From NCBI RefSeq assembly GCF_964340395.1, contig NC_135557.1:6695716-6759715 (forward strand): a stretch of 64,000 nucleotides of DNA, read 5' to 3'. Each line of letters starts with the position of its first letter. Positions within the stretch are counted from its first letter, which is position 1. Position numbers and translations under genes: made by a program. Shown piece after piece: positions 1 to 12,290 of the stretch. A model generated the notes under the pieces. It was given only the letters and a program-made list of their open reading frames with translations. It was not told where the DNA came from and did no database searches. Origin of the DNA: Glandiceps talaboti. Taxonomy: Eukaryota; Hemichordata; Enteropneusta; Spengelidae.

Positions 1-1960
1 TAAATAATATTTTTCACATGTTTTCCATCTTCTATGTTTATGACGTAGTGTCCTCCTCCCATACAACCTGTTTGATTTTAACTGTATACGTAGTTTCTTC
101 AACCAGTGGATGTCGTGTCGAAATAAATACTAGGCAGGTTGCAGTAATTGTACAACTGACACAGGCGTTTTCAATTCGAAAACTTACCAGTTGATGCAAA
201 TTCCCATCGTCATCTTAGCTGCTCAGCCTCATGAAGTTTTACTACCATAAACTGAATACTAATTAGGGGACATGATGACGTTATACAAAAAGTTTCAACC
301 AATTGGGGAACGAATGGTCTTTACACTTAAGGTAGGCTTACGAGTAACTAGTTTGACTGACATGTACAATCGGCCTATCAAGAATCATTAAATCAAAGTC
401 ACTCCTCAATTGTTATCGAAAAATAAGCCTTATCTGTCAGTGTTAAGGCCAAATAAAAAAAGATGTTACCCGACCCCACCTAGTTTTTCACACCGACCCT
501 AAACTTTCTTTCATATATTCGAGAGAGAAAAATAGGAAAATCGCGAATATTGTGAAGTCTCGCAAGAAATAGTGGATGCGGAAACAGACATCAACTGAAA
601 AGGCAGTTCTTCCAATCTGTAATGGCTGTATATCTGAAGAGAAGAAGCCAATAATACAGAGACCATATAGAAAACAACATAAAAACATAACTACCTGAAT
701 TTGCCATTCACACATAAAAAAATTTTTAAAAAAATTAAAAATCTACCGACCCAACCTATTCTAAAATTGAATATAATCGGAACCACACAATTTTTTTACG
801 CCAAACCAAAAGAGAGTAGAAAACTCTGAGACACGCGCGAGCAGGAGGAAAGAGTGTACCTCGCTAAACTTATTAAGTTTCATCTTTTAACATTTAACAA
901 AAGGTCGGATTAAGCCAAACTGTGCCGGGAAAGGGGTTATTTTTGTACTCATTACGAATTTAGGTATTCTTTTCTTGGTGGGAAGATTTTTGAAAGACCT
1001 GATCAAGTTAACAGGTAGGGTTTACTGAAATTGTACTCGTTGCATATTCGTTGCATTCTCAAAATTATGGCCTTACAGTTGTTAAAAGTAAAACTTCATT
1101 TATCAAAAAAATTAATTGTTTTGATCAGGTCTTAGCTGTTTCAACATACGAACTGCCGTCTGCAAGTAAGTAGAAAGCCCCAGTGCCTCCTTTTTGAGTG
1201 TGTGTGTGGTATGACAGAATTTGGGTTTGTAAGTCCCAGCAGAGTCTCCAAATCCTCATTACATTTCACACAGATTTGCGCAGCCGCAACCTCCCCCCTC
1301 TCCCCAACCCCAGTCTAGGTCACAACACAGCACACAGTACAACACATACACTGTACATAGACGCCTGAAACAAGGTCACTAAAGTGAAGACTTTCTAGAG
1401 GACCACAGACTAACATCAGTGAAGTTATTATGAAAGATAACCCTAACCCTAATCAGATACACAACTAACCATTTTTAAATACTATAATAGCATATACTAA
1501 ATGCTTGACTTTCATGATCATACTTGTTCAATAGTGTACATGGCGTTTGCATGTATGTAAATAGCATATCGATAGTACAGTTCCGGTTATCATGTTTTGA
1601 TTAGGACTCATTGCATCCTCATAAACAACCGTTGATTCGGTGTCCAGCTGAGTCATAATGGTTACATTGTATTCAAACCTGTATGAACTAGCTCTTCAAC
1701 ATTAAACAGTTCGAAGTCTTTCACATTACAAGATTAGACTTTCGAACATTAGACTTTCTGTCAGCACATTGACCTAAGCTTGATGACGTGTCAATATTTT
1801 ATATAAACTTGGATCATGTAGCATATGAATAGCTGTTACTGTCCCAATTTCAATATTACTGTGTACTTTCAATGATTACATAAGACTGACTATTTACTAT
1901 TATAGAACATTTTCACGATTTACAGGAGTCATTTCATGGCATCAAACTGACAGATACACT
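1..1960. other. intergenic, no gene recognised
   Basis: No frame here shows a recognisable domain and no exon with convincing splice signals was seen. The DNA is AT-rich, with a short CCGACC-containing A-rich stretch around 460-790 and a tiny telomere-like run (two to three CCCTAA units) near 1440. Confidence 0.5.
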
Positions 1961-2040
1961 TATTACCCTTTGCGTACTACCTTATACACTTTACTGGGTA
2001 CACATATGGGTTTTTTGTATAAACAAGACTATATTAGAAG

Positions 2041-2614
2041 CAGTCCTGCTTGCAAACGGTGCAAGGTCTTGATTACTGACATAACCCTCAAAACGGTCCT
2101 GCAAAGAGCAATGTACCAATCATATATCGAGTGCGGGTGCAAAATTGCATCCGCACCAATTACAGAATAATTACGTACCCAACGATCACATTTTAGCAAT
2201 CGATCGAATATATACTAGTTTTACATCTCTTTGACGATAACAGTCGCTGATAAGAGCCAAAATAGTGTTGAAATCGGACCTTTTCCAGTTCCGGCTGTAA
2301 TTTCAAATATTGACCTTACATACGCTGCCATATTTGATCAGGATGTCCACTAGGTCATCGTACGTAAGGCGGAACCCTGAAATTATTGTTGAAATAGTGA
2401 TTTCGAGATTTTCGGTCCTCCGAACTAGGGCCTTTGTAGCCACGGCGAGGTAAAATTACTCAATAGTCGATTTATTGCTAATATTTAACCATAAGGTGCA
2501 TTAATTCTTTAGTTACCAGCATTTCTGGTAAGCCCGGATTTCACGGCTGCGTGTTCGCAGGACGGAGAAAGAAGGGGCGACTTACTCCGTATGCAAGCTG
2601 GACTATATTAGAAG
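2041..2614. mobile_element. nested insertion with 14-bp target duplication
   Basis: The 14-mer GACTATATTAGAAG occurs at 2027-2040 and again at 2601-2614. Removing the DNA between them restores colinearity with the other inverted arm at 3530-3610. The insert has no recognisable coding capacity and no obvious poly-A tail. The length of the target duplication favours a LINE/SINE-type event over a cut-and-paste transposon, but its family is not recognised. Confidence 0.5.
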
Positions 2615-3029
2615 TAATTGGATATGAGATCTTTATCAATGCTGACCAGTCATCCCCACTGAGTGACACAATAGCAACACATTCACAGTCTGCAGGTACT
2701 ACCAGAAATGCTGGTAAGGAAAGAATGTCCACTGGGAATGTCACACAATCACAGTGTTTCCACTAGGATTGAAGTTATCGTATCGACACAACAGCAACAA
2801 CACAAGCATTTCAATACCGATGTCAGTAATCAACAAATAACATGCCGTATGTGATTTGAATTATAATAAGATAAAATTGTTGTTACTGTGATGCCTGAAG
2901 TACATAATGTAGCCATAGCAGTCACTAACATATATCTACAGCTTTAGTTTCTACCTTCTGTAGATTAAGTTTTAGTTTCTCTTATATGACAAATCCAAAC
3001 CCCTTTTACAAGTGTAATTATACCAGACT

Positions 3030-3172
3030 GAATTACACTAACAAGTAGGGCTTTGATTTTGAGGTAAATGTTAACGTTTTAGTTTCTAATTTATGCTAAA
3101 CTACACAAGTTAGAAACCAAAACTATCAAATTTACTTCAAAATCAAAGCGCTATTTGTCAGCGTAATTTAGT
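3030..3172. mobile_element. foldback (MITE-like) hairpin element
   Basis: An imperfect palindrome of about 140 bp: CTTTGATTTTGAGGTAAAT on the left (about 3052-3070) returns inverted on the right (about 3130-3150), and the homology extends to both tips near 3030 and 3172. The arms carry several mismatches. No coding capacity. Confidence 0.55.
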
Positions 3173-3671
3173 GTTTTTGTTTTGATCTCTAAATTTGTTG
3201 TCCCTGAAATCTTTGATTTTGAGGAAACATTAAAGTTTTGGTTCGTTATGAAGTCATGGTTTCTATATTTTTTTTATTTTATGACAAAAACATTAACGTT
3301 TCCATTCATTTGGAACTTACTACATTTGTTGTTGCAGTAAAATTTGATTTTTAAGTATACATTACAGTCTGACATTGGTCTGTAATTAAAATTTACTGTT
3401 CCTATAGAGTGGGAAGTTGAGCTGTGTTTTGTGGTGACGTATTTTGCATTTCTTTCTTACACTTATCTTAAAATGTCGAAAAAACTTCAGTTGCTCTGTG
3501 TATGTCTTAGTAGCTGACTGTGTGTGTGTACTGCTATTGTGTCATTCAGTGGAGATGACTGGTCAGCATTGCTAAGGATCTCATATCTAATTACTTCTAA
3601 TGTTGTCTTACTCATAAAAACGTAATTATGTGTGCCCAGTAAAGTGTATAAGGTAATACGCAAAGGGTATT

Positions 3672-4546
3672 TTGTTGTTTTCCAAAGCGATCACCCCTAT
3701 GGTCCTACCCTACTTTGTTTATGGGGGAGGAGGGCAATTGTCCAAGGGGTAGTTGTCCTGATACCCCTACTTCAAGTGGTGTGTTTTTTTTAAATGAATA
3801 GTGGCAACACATCAAGTAGTATTTTTCTAAATAACTTCTCCCCCCTCCCCCCAAAAATACAAGACAAAATCCCCACGACCCGTTTCATTAAAATTGACCA
3901 GCCTCTAAAGACAATTGACGTCACACTGACATACCTAGTGACTCCTCAATATTTTGCTGCCTGTGACTTTGAACTAATGCCATTGGTTTAAAAATTTTCA
4001 TACACAACTAACAGCATCACACTTAATAACTATCTTAATAATTCACTTGAAATAAACCAAAATATACTATAATAAAAAGTCTTGAAAGTGTATTACTGGA
4101 TTAACTAATAAACAAACGTAGTTCACCAAATGTTCTATATACAAAATTGTTCAGTTCTCAGACTTGACTTGCCACTTGAAACTGTCGAATATCACGACTT
4201 TCAGTCTTACCGTTAGTACACAAACTTTGACAGATAGAGTACAGAGCAAAGGACGTCGAGTTCGTTGAGTATTGAAGGTGGATTCATGGGACAAACTTCT
4301 ACTCACGGTTCCACCATCGTACCGAACTGTCCTTGAAGTATTTCTCCGTTTACTCTCGACAACGTCCAATATTACCCGGGAACGACATTTCTCTAGACAG
4401 CTAAAGTGAAGATGGGCCTCCTTCGACGAAACCACTGGGAAAACTTCTGGAACGAGCTGTGGACTATCTCAACTCCCAGCACTTGTAGAACATCACGAGG
4501 TGGCATTGTATTATCCGCTATTTAAAGACTGTGTTAATTAATAGTA
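3672..4546. other. intergenic, nothing recognised
   Basis: Two short open frames occur (3794-3991 plus, 4151-4435 minus). Neither resembles a known family or has a clear exon context. Poly-purine and C-rich runs around 3720-3850 are low complexity. Confidence 0.4.
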
Positions 4547-7500
4547 TAATAATAATAATGTTTATTAATCAATGAGTACTTTGGCCACTGGCCCACTGTA
4601 CAGTCTCGAAAAAAGAGAAATCAAGATAACGTCTAAGGTCAAAGATACAGCTAGTATATAATACAAAACATAATATGGGAGATTCAAAGAATATAATACG
4701 ACAATTAAGAACATTTTTTGTTCTTATTCAACGTCTTGTAAATATAGTGTTCTTTTTTCAAAAGCATAAAATAAATATCTTGCACAGTTTCTTATAACAG
4801 TAGGATTTTGATTGTTCATGAACCTCAAAAATTTATAATCAGATAATGGTTTGTCTATATAGATTGCGGGAATATACTTTTCTCTGAGTTCTTCATAAAG
4901 AGGACAAATAAATATAAAGTGTTTCTCATCTTCAATGCTATCCAGGCACACTGGACATAACCTATCTTTGTGTTGGATCCCCAAATGTCTGCCCTTTTCA
5001 ATCATAAGACTGTGAGCAGAAACTCTGAACTTTAATAAAGTTAAACGAAAGATAGGTTTCATCTCAATCGTAAGATACGACTCTAGGGTTAAATCTGTTT
5101 TAAATACTTTATAGCTACGCAACCTATCAAAAGAACCAACAATGTCACACCAGTTCTGAAAATCAATATCCAGACAGCGTTGACGGAAATTGATTTCAAA
5201 CAAGATTTCATCTCCAACCCCTTGATTGTACCATGTTTCAGCAAAACCGTACATAAATAGAATTGATTTAAGATTTTTCACCCAACATTCTTTGTTGGCA
5301 TTTGCTAATGTACACTGTAAACGATAGCAATGTAGGACATAACGGTTTTGACTCATGTTTAGAATTCTGAGCCAATATTTAACTATTTTAACCAACCGTA
5401 ATGCTCTTAAAGTTGGACGGCCTAACTCTCCACGTACTGCTACATGGATATACGATTTCTGTGATGAAAGTAAAAATTTACAAAACTTTATATGAACATT
5501 TTCAATGGCTTGCCCTTCATGATAACCCCATATCTCACTTCCGTAGTGCAAAATCGGCAGAATCTTAGTGTCAAAAATTTTAAAACACAGTGGAATTGGC
5601 ACTCGGCCCAATTTTCTGAGGTTGATCATTAAAGCATGCATAGCTTTAGATGCTTGCTCAGCCAATTGTTCTTGAGCTTTTGTCCAGATTCCACGGGAAG
5701 ACAGTTTCAAGCCTAAATACACATAGTATGAAACCGTTTCAATTGTTTGTTGTCCATAAGACCATTTTTCATAATTCCTTAATACCCCACCATTTCTAAA
5801 CACTATAACCTTCGTTTTACTAAGATTTACTTTCAATTTGTACTTATCACAGTAATTTTTAAGTTTAGAAAGCAGTCTTTGAATTCCAATTGCATTATAT
5901 GACATGAAAACTAGGTCGTCGGCAAAAAGAAGATAAAACAGTTTGAGCAAACCAATTGAACACCCAACATCATTACCAAGGATATGATCAGAGCTAAGCT
6001 CTTCATTCAAATCATTAATAAAAAAGGAGAAGAGAAAGGGGGACAGAATACAACCTTGCCTGACCCCTACTGGGCAGTTGAAAAATTCTGTTAGTCCTGT
6101 GGGTGTTAAAACACAGGCTTTTACCTTGCTGTACATAGAGTACAATATTCGATACATATTTCCCTTGACACCCGCATTACCTAGTTTGAAAAACATAGCT
6201 ACCCGATCGACCCTATCAAATGCCTTTTCGAAGTCAATAAATGCACAGTAGAATCTACCCCGCTTGGTAGTCAGGTATTTCTGAATGAGAGTGTGTATAA
6301 TGAAAATATTGTCTACAGTACTGTACCCAGCTCTGAAACCAGCTTGTTCCTCTCTTCTGTATTCAAATATCTCATCCCATTTACAAAGCCTATTATACAA
6401 TATTCTTGTAAATATTTTACTTGTAATCGATAGTAACGATATTCCACGATAATTACTTGCTGTCTGTCTCGATCCTTTTTTGTGAATCGGGAAAATAATG
6501 CCCTCCGACCAGGCCGTAGGAAAAATCCCCGAACTGAAAACTGTGTTGAATAAATGACAGAGTATGCCACTTAGATTTTGACAACAATGTTTATAAAATT
6601 CTGGAGGGATACCGTCAGGACCAGGTGATTTTCCTGTTTTCAAATTTTTAATACTTATTTCCACTTCCTCCTCTGTGATAGGATAATTCAATATGTCATC
6701 AGAATCCAGATCATTGTGAGCAGAAGAAAAGTCTCCACTCCCAAAACTTGCCACGGTAGATTCAAAGATTTTCCAATGATCGGAATAATCGTAATTGAGA
6801 TTATGCGTACCTGGATTAAATAAAGATTTGAAAAACTCAAACCATTCAAGTGAACTAATGGAGGACGGAATAGAAACCCTGGTTTGTCTGATAAAACCCC
6901 AAAAACGTCTACTATCCTTATCTTGTGCTGCTTTATTGAACTCTGAAATTCTATTGTCACAACATAGTTGTTTTTTCTTCTTGATCAATGTTTTGTACTC
7001 GCTTCTCAAAGCCTTGTAACATTCTAAATCGTTTAAAGACCTTGTGCGCCTGAACAACCTCAAAACTTTATGTAAATTTATCTTAGCACATCTACAATCT
7101 CCATCAAACCACTCATTTACAGGATGTTTGGGACGTTTCTTATCTGATCTAGTACGTCTATCGGGAAGTAGTCCATAGAAGAGATCATTAAATTTAAATA
7201 AAGCTTCATCTACACCAAGATGCTCCAAGTTCATATCAATTGCTCGAATTCTACGTTCATATACACCATTTGATAAATCGTCCTTGAATTTATTACATAT
7301 CTCTTCACTAACTTTAAATCTACGATATTTTGGACTATCCTGTTGTTGATCTAGGTTATTGTCATCTAAATGATCCTCAGTATCGACATAATCCAATGTA
7401 AACTCTATTGGCATGTGATCTGATTCAGTTCTACAACCAACTTTAAAACTGGACACATCATTAAGAATATTGTGTGAAACTACAAGATAGTCTACTACAC

Positions 7501-8265
7501 TTGCACCATTGTGTGAAATGCAAGTAAAATTACCCTCATAATCTGTAGCTTTGCGACCATTTACAATACGCATGGAAACAGATCTACACATATTTAGTAG
7601 AATTCTCCCGTAATCATTTGTTTCTTTGTCGCAATTACGACGAACACCTGCATCTGTGTCTACATTGTAATAATCTCCGACAGGTACATACATACCAGTG
7701 TCATTGTTAACAAAATCGCATAAATCACCAGTACGAGCGTTGAAATCTCCTATTAACATAAACTTAGCATCACAATGCGCATCGGTCAAATTCACAATAT
7801 CATTTTCAATCTCAGCAAACATGTCACTACTCGAGTGTGTGGATCCAACAGGTGGTATATACAATGTCCCAATGAAAATATGCTTGCAGTTTGGTAACTC
7901 TAGTTTTAACCACAATATGTAGTCTTTAGTGCATTCTAGCCTCTGAACAAACTTTTCATAAATACTTTTAACGAAAACTAAAATTCCACCTGATTGCCTC
8001 CCCATCCTCTGAGTGCGACGACTACCAGTAGAAAAACTGCAATAACCGTCAATATAGAAATCTTGCCGTTCTGAAGTGAAAGTTTCAACCAGAGCTATGA
8101 AATCAAAGTTTGTAATAAAATCATTGAAATCGAAATCATTCCATTTACTTGATAACCCTCTAACATTCCACACTAAACAGTTCAGAACTCTAGAAAAAGT
8201 TGGCTGAATAGTTTGTAAGGTATCGGCATTTTTGCGAGACTTAGAGCCTTGGCCCCACCCCTAGT
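4547..8265 (-). mobile_element. non-LTR retrotransposon (LINE) with intact ORF, 5' end probably truncated
   Basis: Minus-strand LINE. The 3' end carries a short (TAA)n-type tail at about 4547-4558, a 3' untranslated stretch to 4723, then the ORF. The frame stays open upstream of 8173 to a stop near 8263 without an ATG, and no first ORF is visible, so the element is probably 5'-truncated or uses non-standard initiation. The 3' tail and the single ORF encoding endonuclease and reverse transcriptase fit target-primed retrotransposition. The clade is not assigned. The first 372 codons are repeated at 16021-17136 by segmental duplication, not by a second insertion. Confidence 0.9.
4724..8173 (-). 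CDS. LINE endonuclease/reverse transcriptase polyprotein
   Basis: An 1149-codon frame with no stops or frameshifts. Residues 1-260 form an apurinic-type endonuclease: WNVRGL at the start, catalytic Glu30 in VETF, GDFNAR at 142-147 and SDH at 251-253. Residues about 500-800 are the reverse transcriptase, with SPGPDGIPPEFY (516-527), NYRGISLLS (574-582), the AFIDFEKAFD box (644-653), GVRQGCILSP (703-712) and the catalytic FADD at 750-753. A C-terminal CCHC knuckle lies at C1073, C1076, H1085 and C1090. No RNase H domain was recognised. The first codon is GTG in context, so the given start is only a frame limit. Its open state suggests a recent insertion. It would copy its own RNA at a nicked genomic site. 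Confidence 0.92.
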   Translation of the reverse strand: MWNVRGLSSKWNDFDFNDFITNFDFIALVETFTSERQDFYIDGYCSFSTGSRRTQRMGRQSGGILVFVKSIYEKFVQRLECTKDYILWLKLELPNCKHIFIGTLYIPPVGSTHSSSDMFAEIENDIVNLTDAHCDAKFMLIGDFNARTGDLCDFVNNDTGMYVPVGDYYNVDTDAGVRRNCDKETNDYGRILLNMCRSVSMRIVNGRKATDYEGNFTCISHNGASVVDYLVVSHNILNDVSSFKVGCRTESDHMPIEFTLDYVDTEDHLDDNNLDQQQDSPKYRRFKVSEEICNKFKDDLSNGVYERRIRAIDMNLEHLGVDEALFKFNDLFYGLLPDRRTRSDKKRPKHPVNEWFDGDCRCAKINLHKVLRLFRRTRSLNDLECYKALRSEYKTLIKKKKQLCCDNRISEFNKAAQDKDSRRFWGFIRQTRVSIPSSISSLEWFEFFKSLFNPGTHNLNYDYSDHWKIFESTVASFGSGDFSSAHNDLDSDDILNYPITEEEVEISIKNLKTGKSPGPDGIPPEFYKHCCQNLSGILCHLFNTVFSSGIFPTAWSEGIIFPIHKKGSRQTASNYRGISLLSITSKIFTRILYNRLCKWDEIFEYRREEQAGFRAGYSTVDNIFIIHTLIQKYLTTKRGRFYCAFIDFEKAFDRVDRVAMFFKLGNAGVKGNMYRILYSMYSKVKACVLTPTGLTEFFNCPVGVRQGCILSPFLFSFFINDLNEELSSDHILGNDVGCSIGLLKLFYLLFADDLVFMSYNAIGIQRLLSKLKNYCDKYKLKVNLSKTKVIVFRNGGVLRNYEKWSYGQQTIETVSYYVYLGLKLSSRGIWTKAQEQLAEQASKAMHALMINLRKLGRVPIPLCFKIFDTKILPILHYGSEIWGYHEGQAIENVHIKFCKFLLSSQKSYIHVAVRGELGRPTLRALRLVKIVKYWLRILNMSQNRYVLHCYRLQCTLANANKECWVKNLKSILFMYGFAETWYNQGVGDEILFEINFRQRCLDIDFQNWCDIVGSFDRLRSYKVFKTDLTLESYLTIEMKPIFRLTLLKFRVSAHSLMIEKGRHLGIQHKDRLCPVCLDSIEDEKHFIFICPLYEELREKYIPAIYIDKPLSDYKFLRFMNNQNPTVIRNCARYLFYAFEKRTLYLQDVE

Positions 8266-8564
8266 TGTTCAAGTGAAGTAGTTCATCTTTCTCTAAATCA
8301 TATAATAGTATGTGAATACACGTGGTCATTAGCATAATGCATACCAAATAGGACGGGAGGTTTTAAGAACCGACCAATAAAAACTCTTTATCGTCACACA
8401 TGGCGCATGCACTGATATAGTAGTTATGTCATGTGGTTAGGAGAAGGGGTATTCTCCTCGCATAGTAGAACATTTTGACAAATTACAGTCGTTCGGGAGA
8501 CTTTTCATGGCACCAAAATGATAAATACGTTTATCTAGGCTTCTGTACACAGTACATTCAAAAT

Positions 8565-9732
8565 AACTCTCGTACCGAGAACGCACCAGCACTCAAGGAG
8601 ACAGACCGAGATGTATGGTTCTACAATTTACACCCAAGATCGTGATGGTAACTTCTTTTCAATCGACCTCCTTTTGGCAGTTACTATCAAAACTCTTACT
8701 TTAATTAAAGAAAAGAGTTTACATTACGTGGTTTTCTATTATTAGTAATTTAAGTTACAGTGTCGTCGATGTGATTGGATACAAGTAAATGATGACGTCA
8801 TTGGGCTGGTCATGATAATTAACTTAAGGTGAAATCGTCAAAATTCTAATGTATCATAAACACCAAACTACCGCTGTCATTAATCTATTCTGCTGATCAC
8901 AACATATGGCAAAGGGAGATGTGGAAAATACAGAAATTATAAATATTTAAATTTGAGCTTATGATAGTAATACACTAGTAGTGATAAGTGCAAATGCGTG
9001 TACTGCTGATAGAACATTGCGGTGTCACCTTGAACAAAAAAGGATAAACTCATTTAGAAGGGGAGAAGTATTAGATGGCTCTTTCAATATTAATCTAATT
9101 TCTAAGAGGGTCAGGATATTGTGTGAACTCATATGTTTCCGTTGAATAATTAATGAAGTAATTTAGTTGATTATTTACATTACAACCATTCATAGTTTCG
9201 CTCAGTTGAATTGAAAGAATGACTGAGAAGATGGCAAGCAAGTAGAGTTGATCATCTGTTACATACAAAAACTGCTGATGTCTGTGAGATGTTATCATGG
9301 TTGGCATAGAAACAGAGAACACCTTGTAGGCTTTAAATAATATTACATATACAAGTGTAAATGTTTCGGGACAAGCTCGGAATGGCAATGTGAATACATT
9401 TAGTGTGTGCGTCGTCCCATATTAGGGAAAAGGCATAATTTATAACGACATGGGGGGGGGGTGTCAAAAAAACGTACCAGTATGTGAATATTTAGCAATA
9501 ACTTCACTAAAACTTTAAATTAACACCACTCCATGTACGACCAGCGAAGATAACAATCCTTGTGTAATTTTTTGCTATGAAATGAATAAATTATAAAACG
9601 AATAACAAAATTACTGTTACAGAATGATTAAACAGAACAGTCAGCTGATCACTTATGGTTCAAATAGTCTACTATATAGGCTTGTACCGTATTTCTATGT
9701 CCATCCCATGTGTCCGTTCCGTGGGATCTTTT
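8565..9732. repeat. older internal duplication, member A (copy 1)
   Basis: Similar in sequence and order to 10270-11408, with many substitutions and indels. Landmarks are a CGTACCGAGAAC block near the left edge and a TCCATC...CGTGGGAT block near the right. It predates the 8.9-kb duplication because both members recur in copy 2. A minus-strand open frame of about 75 codons (9095-9388) is shared with the other member but shows many replacement differences and no splice context. Confidence 0.8.
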
Positions 9733-10269
9733 TGGTTAAAGTTCACGTCGGCATTTGAACTTCCTTAACGGTGATGATTTCGATCGTGTGTCACTCAGTA
9801 GAGTGTCATTTTTGGTCGTATTTCTAATGTTGAAATGTTTAGTCTATGTTCGAATCTGTCTGAAAGAGTTATGCTATGTTTTTACGTTCTTTTTTACATT
9901 CGTCGGCATACTGTGGAACAATCACTGAGTCCACAAATGTACATATGTAACTTATTAGGCGTGTCAGTTTCCATACCCAAAATCTTTTGAGCCATCTAAT
10001 AATACTTTGTCGTACAGATATCATCGTAAAAGTCCGGTTGTATATCTAAAGTCGTTTGTGAGACTCTGATAAAGATATGAGGATCCCAACAAAATATATA
10101 AGTTGCGATGATGTAGGACCAGAACTTAACATAGTGTATAATGGCATTAATGATGGTTGTTCGAGCAGATATACTCCACCAATCGGATTCTCACCAATGT
10201 TGATACTCTTTTCTCTACACTTAATGATGTAATAAACGTCGACACAACTACACAGTAGAATAAAAAAAA
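9733..10269. other. spacer between internal duplicates, nothing recognised
   Basis: No coding frame or repeat structure seen; an identical spacer lies in copy 2. Confidence 0.4.
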
Positions 10270-11408
10270 ACCTCGTACCGAGAACACACCAGCACTCAAG
10301 AAAAGCTAGACAGACCGATATGTATGGTTCTCCAGTTTACACCCAAGATAGTGATGGTAACTTCTTTTCAATCCACTTCCTTTTGCTTTTATTATCAAAA
10401 CTCTGAAATTAAGAAAATGTTTCCATTACGTCATTGGGCTGTTAATGGTACTTAACTTGAGGTGAAATCGTCAAAATTCTAACGTATCGTAAAAACTAAA
10501 ACGACATGCTGTCATTAATCTATTGTGGTGATCACAACTTATGTCAAGGGGAGGAAATTACAGAAAATGACAAATATTCAAATGATGACCTGTGACAGTA
10601 AACACAAACGCATGTACTGCTGATAGAACATTGTGGTGTCACCTTGAACAAAAAACAGTAAACTCATTTAGAAGGAAAATCATTAGATGGCTCTTTCAAT
10701 ATTGATTTAATTTCAGGAGGGTCAGGATATCGTGTGAACTCATATGTTTCCTTTGAATAATTAATGAAGTACTTTAGTTGATTATTCTCATTACAAACAC
10801 TCATAGTTTCGCTCGATTGAATTGAAAGAATGACTGAAAATATGGCAAGCAAGTAGAGTTGATCGTCTGGTACGTACAAAAACAGCTGATGTGTGTGTTT
10901 CTGAAATGTTATCATGGTTGGCATAGAAACAGAGAACACCTTGTTGTCTCTATAATATGCTATTACATATCAATGTGTAAATGTTTCAAGACAGGCTCTG
11001 AATAACAGGGTGAATACATTTAGAGTGTCCTTCGTCCATATTAGGGAACAAGGCATAATTTATAATGACATGGGGGAGGGGTGTCAAAAAGTACCAGTAT
11101 GTGAACACATATAATCCTACTTCAGCAATAACTTCACTAAAACCTTAAAATATCGCCAGTGCATGTACGTGCAGCGAAAATAACAATCCTTGTGTAATGT
11201 TGTGCTATGAAATGAGTAAATTATCAAACAAATAACAAACTTATTGTTACAGAATGATTGAATGGAATAGTCAGCTGATCAATTATGGTTCAAATAGTCT
11301 ACTAAAGTTTTGGAAAGAAATTTAAATTGAACGATTCGTTCACGATCACGAGTAAGCAGTGCACCGTATATCTATGTCCATCGTATGTTTACACTCCGTG
11401 GGATATTT
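10270..11408. repeat. older internal duplication, member B (copy 1)
   Basis: Diverged partner of 8565-9732 in direct orientation, offset about 1.7 kb. It includes the partner open frame at 10664-10939 (minus), which has a two-codon indel relative to member A. Confidence 0.8.
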
Positions 11409-12255
11409 TGTCTGTATAGTTCATGTTTCTTTTCAATCATCTTTACAAGTATTCTTGACCAACAGAAGTATACACAGACATTATTTTGGTGCTCTTATTA
11501 CTTTTACTGAATGGCAGCCATATTTGTAATTTAAAAAACCGTTTTATCATTCAGTAACTCAAAAACGTCTATATAGACACTATTTAAGTACTTAATCCAA
11601 TATTTAATACTAACCCACTATATAACAACGTTTAACCCAACATGTAGTACTATCCCAATATGTAGTACTAACCCACTACGTACATATTGGGTTGATTATT
11701 ACATGAGGTGATGTAACGACCTCCATGCCTTGTTATAGGTGTTCCCCATGCAACGTTTCCTAGGCATGTAACTTGGAGGGGGAGGGGTCTAGTGATAAAA
11801 GTCAGAATTGATCGGAAGCAGGACTTTCATGACGCTTATTTGTGCGTTAGTTCCTCAACGTCTTTATCTGCTCTCGCTATAAAATGTTACGTTTCCCGCC
11901 ACGTTCTAGTCAAACTTCGATTGGAACACAGAATAAGTAGATAAAATCATCCCAAAAAAATCTAGATTGGCAGATCTCGACGGCATGGCAGACATTTTAT
12001 GCTGTGTTCTTCGCCTAGACAATACAAGATAAATTCCTGTGATCTCTACACTGTTTCACTATCAATACAAATTGAACACATTTTAACGAAATTTTGTTAG
12101 TAAAGTGTAGAATCACGAAACGTTTATTGAAAAAAATGAAAAAAACACTTTGCCATTCTTTTCAACGATATGAAATATGTATTGGACTGTTTACATGTTG
12201 TAACAAAGAGAGGGAGGGACAGAGACAGAGACAGAGAGACATCTTAGATAGATAC

Positions 12256-12290
<35 letters not shown>

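Larger units (their letters stand above)
1964..3671. mobile_element. DNA-transposon-like element with terminal inverted repeats, non-coding
   Basis: The left end (from about 1964, TACCCTTTGCGTACTACC) is repeated inverted at the right end (about 3637-3671). The right arm stays homologous for about 140 bases (3530-3671). The matching left arm is split: 1964-2040 and 2601-2685 are continuous in the right arm but separated by about 560 bp on the left. No transposase frame is present, so this is a non-autonomous or decayed element. The superfamily is not assigned because the target duplication is unclear. Confidence 0.55.

Noticed and set aside
1438-1454. telomere-like CCCTAACCCTAA
   Set aside because: Only about two units; too short to indicate a telomere or interstitial telomeric block.
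9095-9388. 97-codon frame shared by the internal duplicates
   Set aside because: The two members differ by many amino-acid changes, with no splice context or known family. Conservation is explained by duplication.
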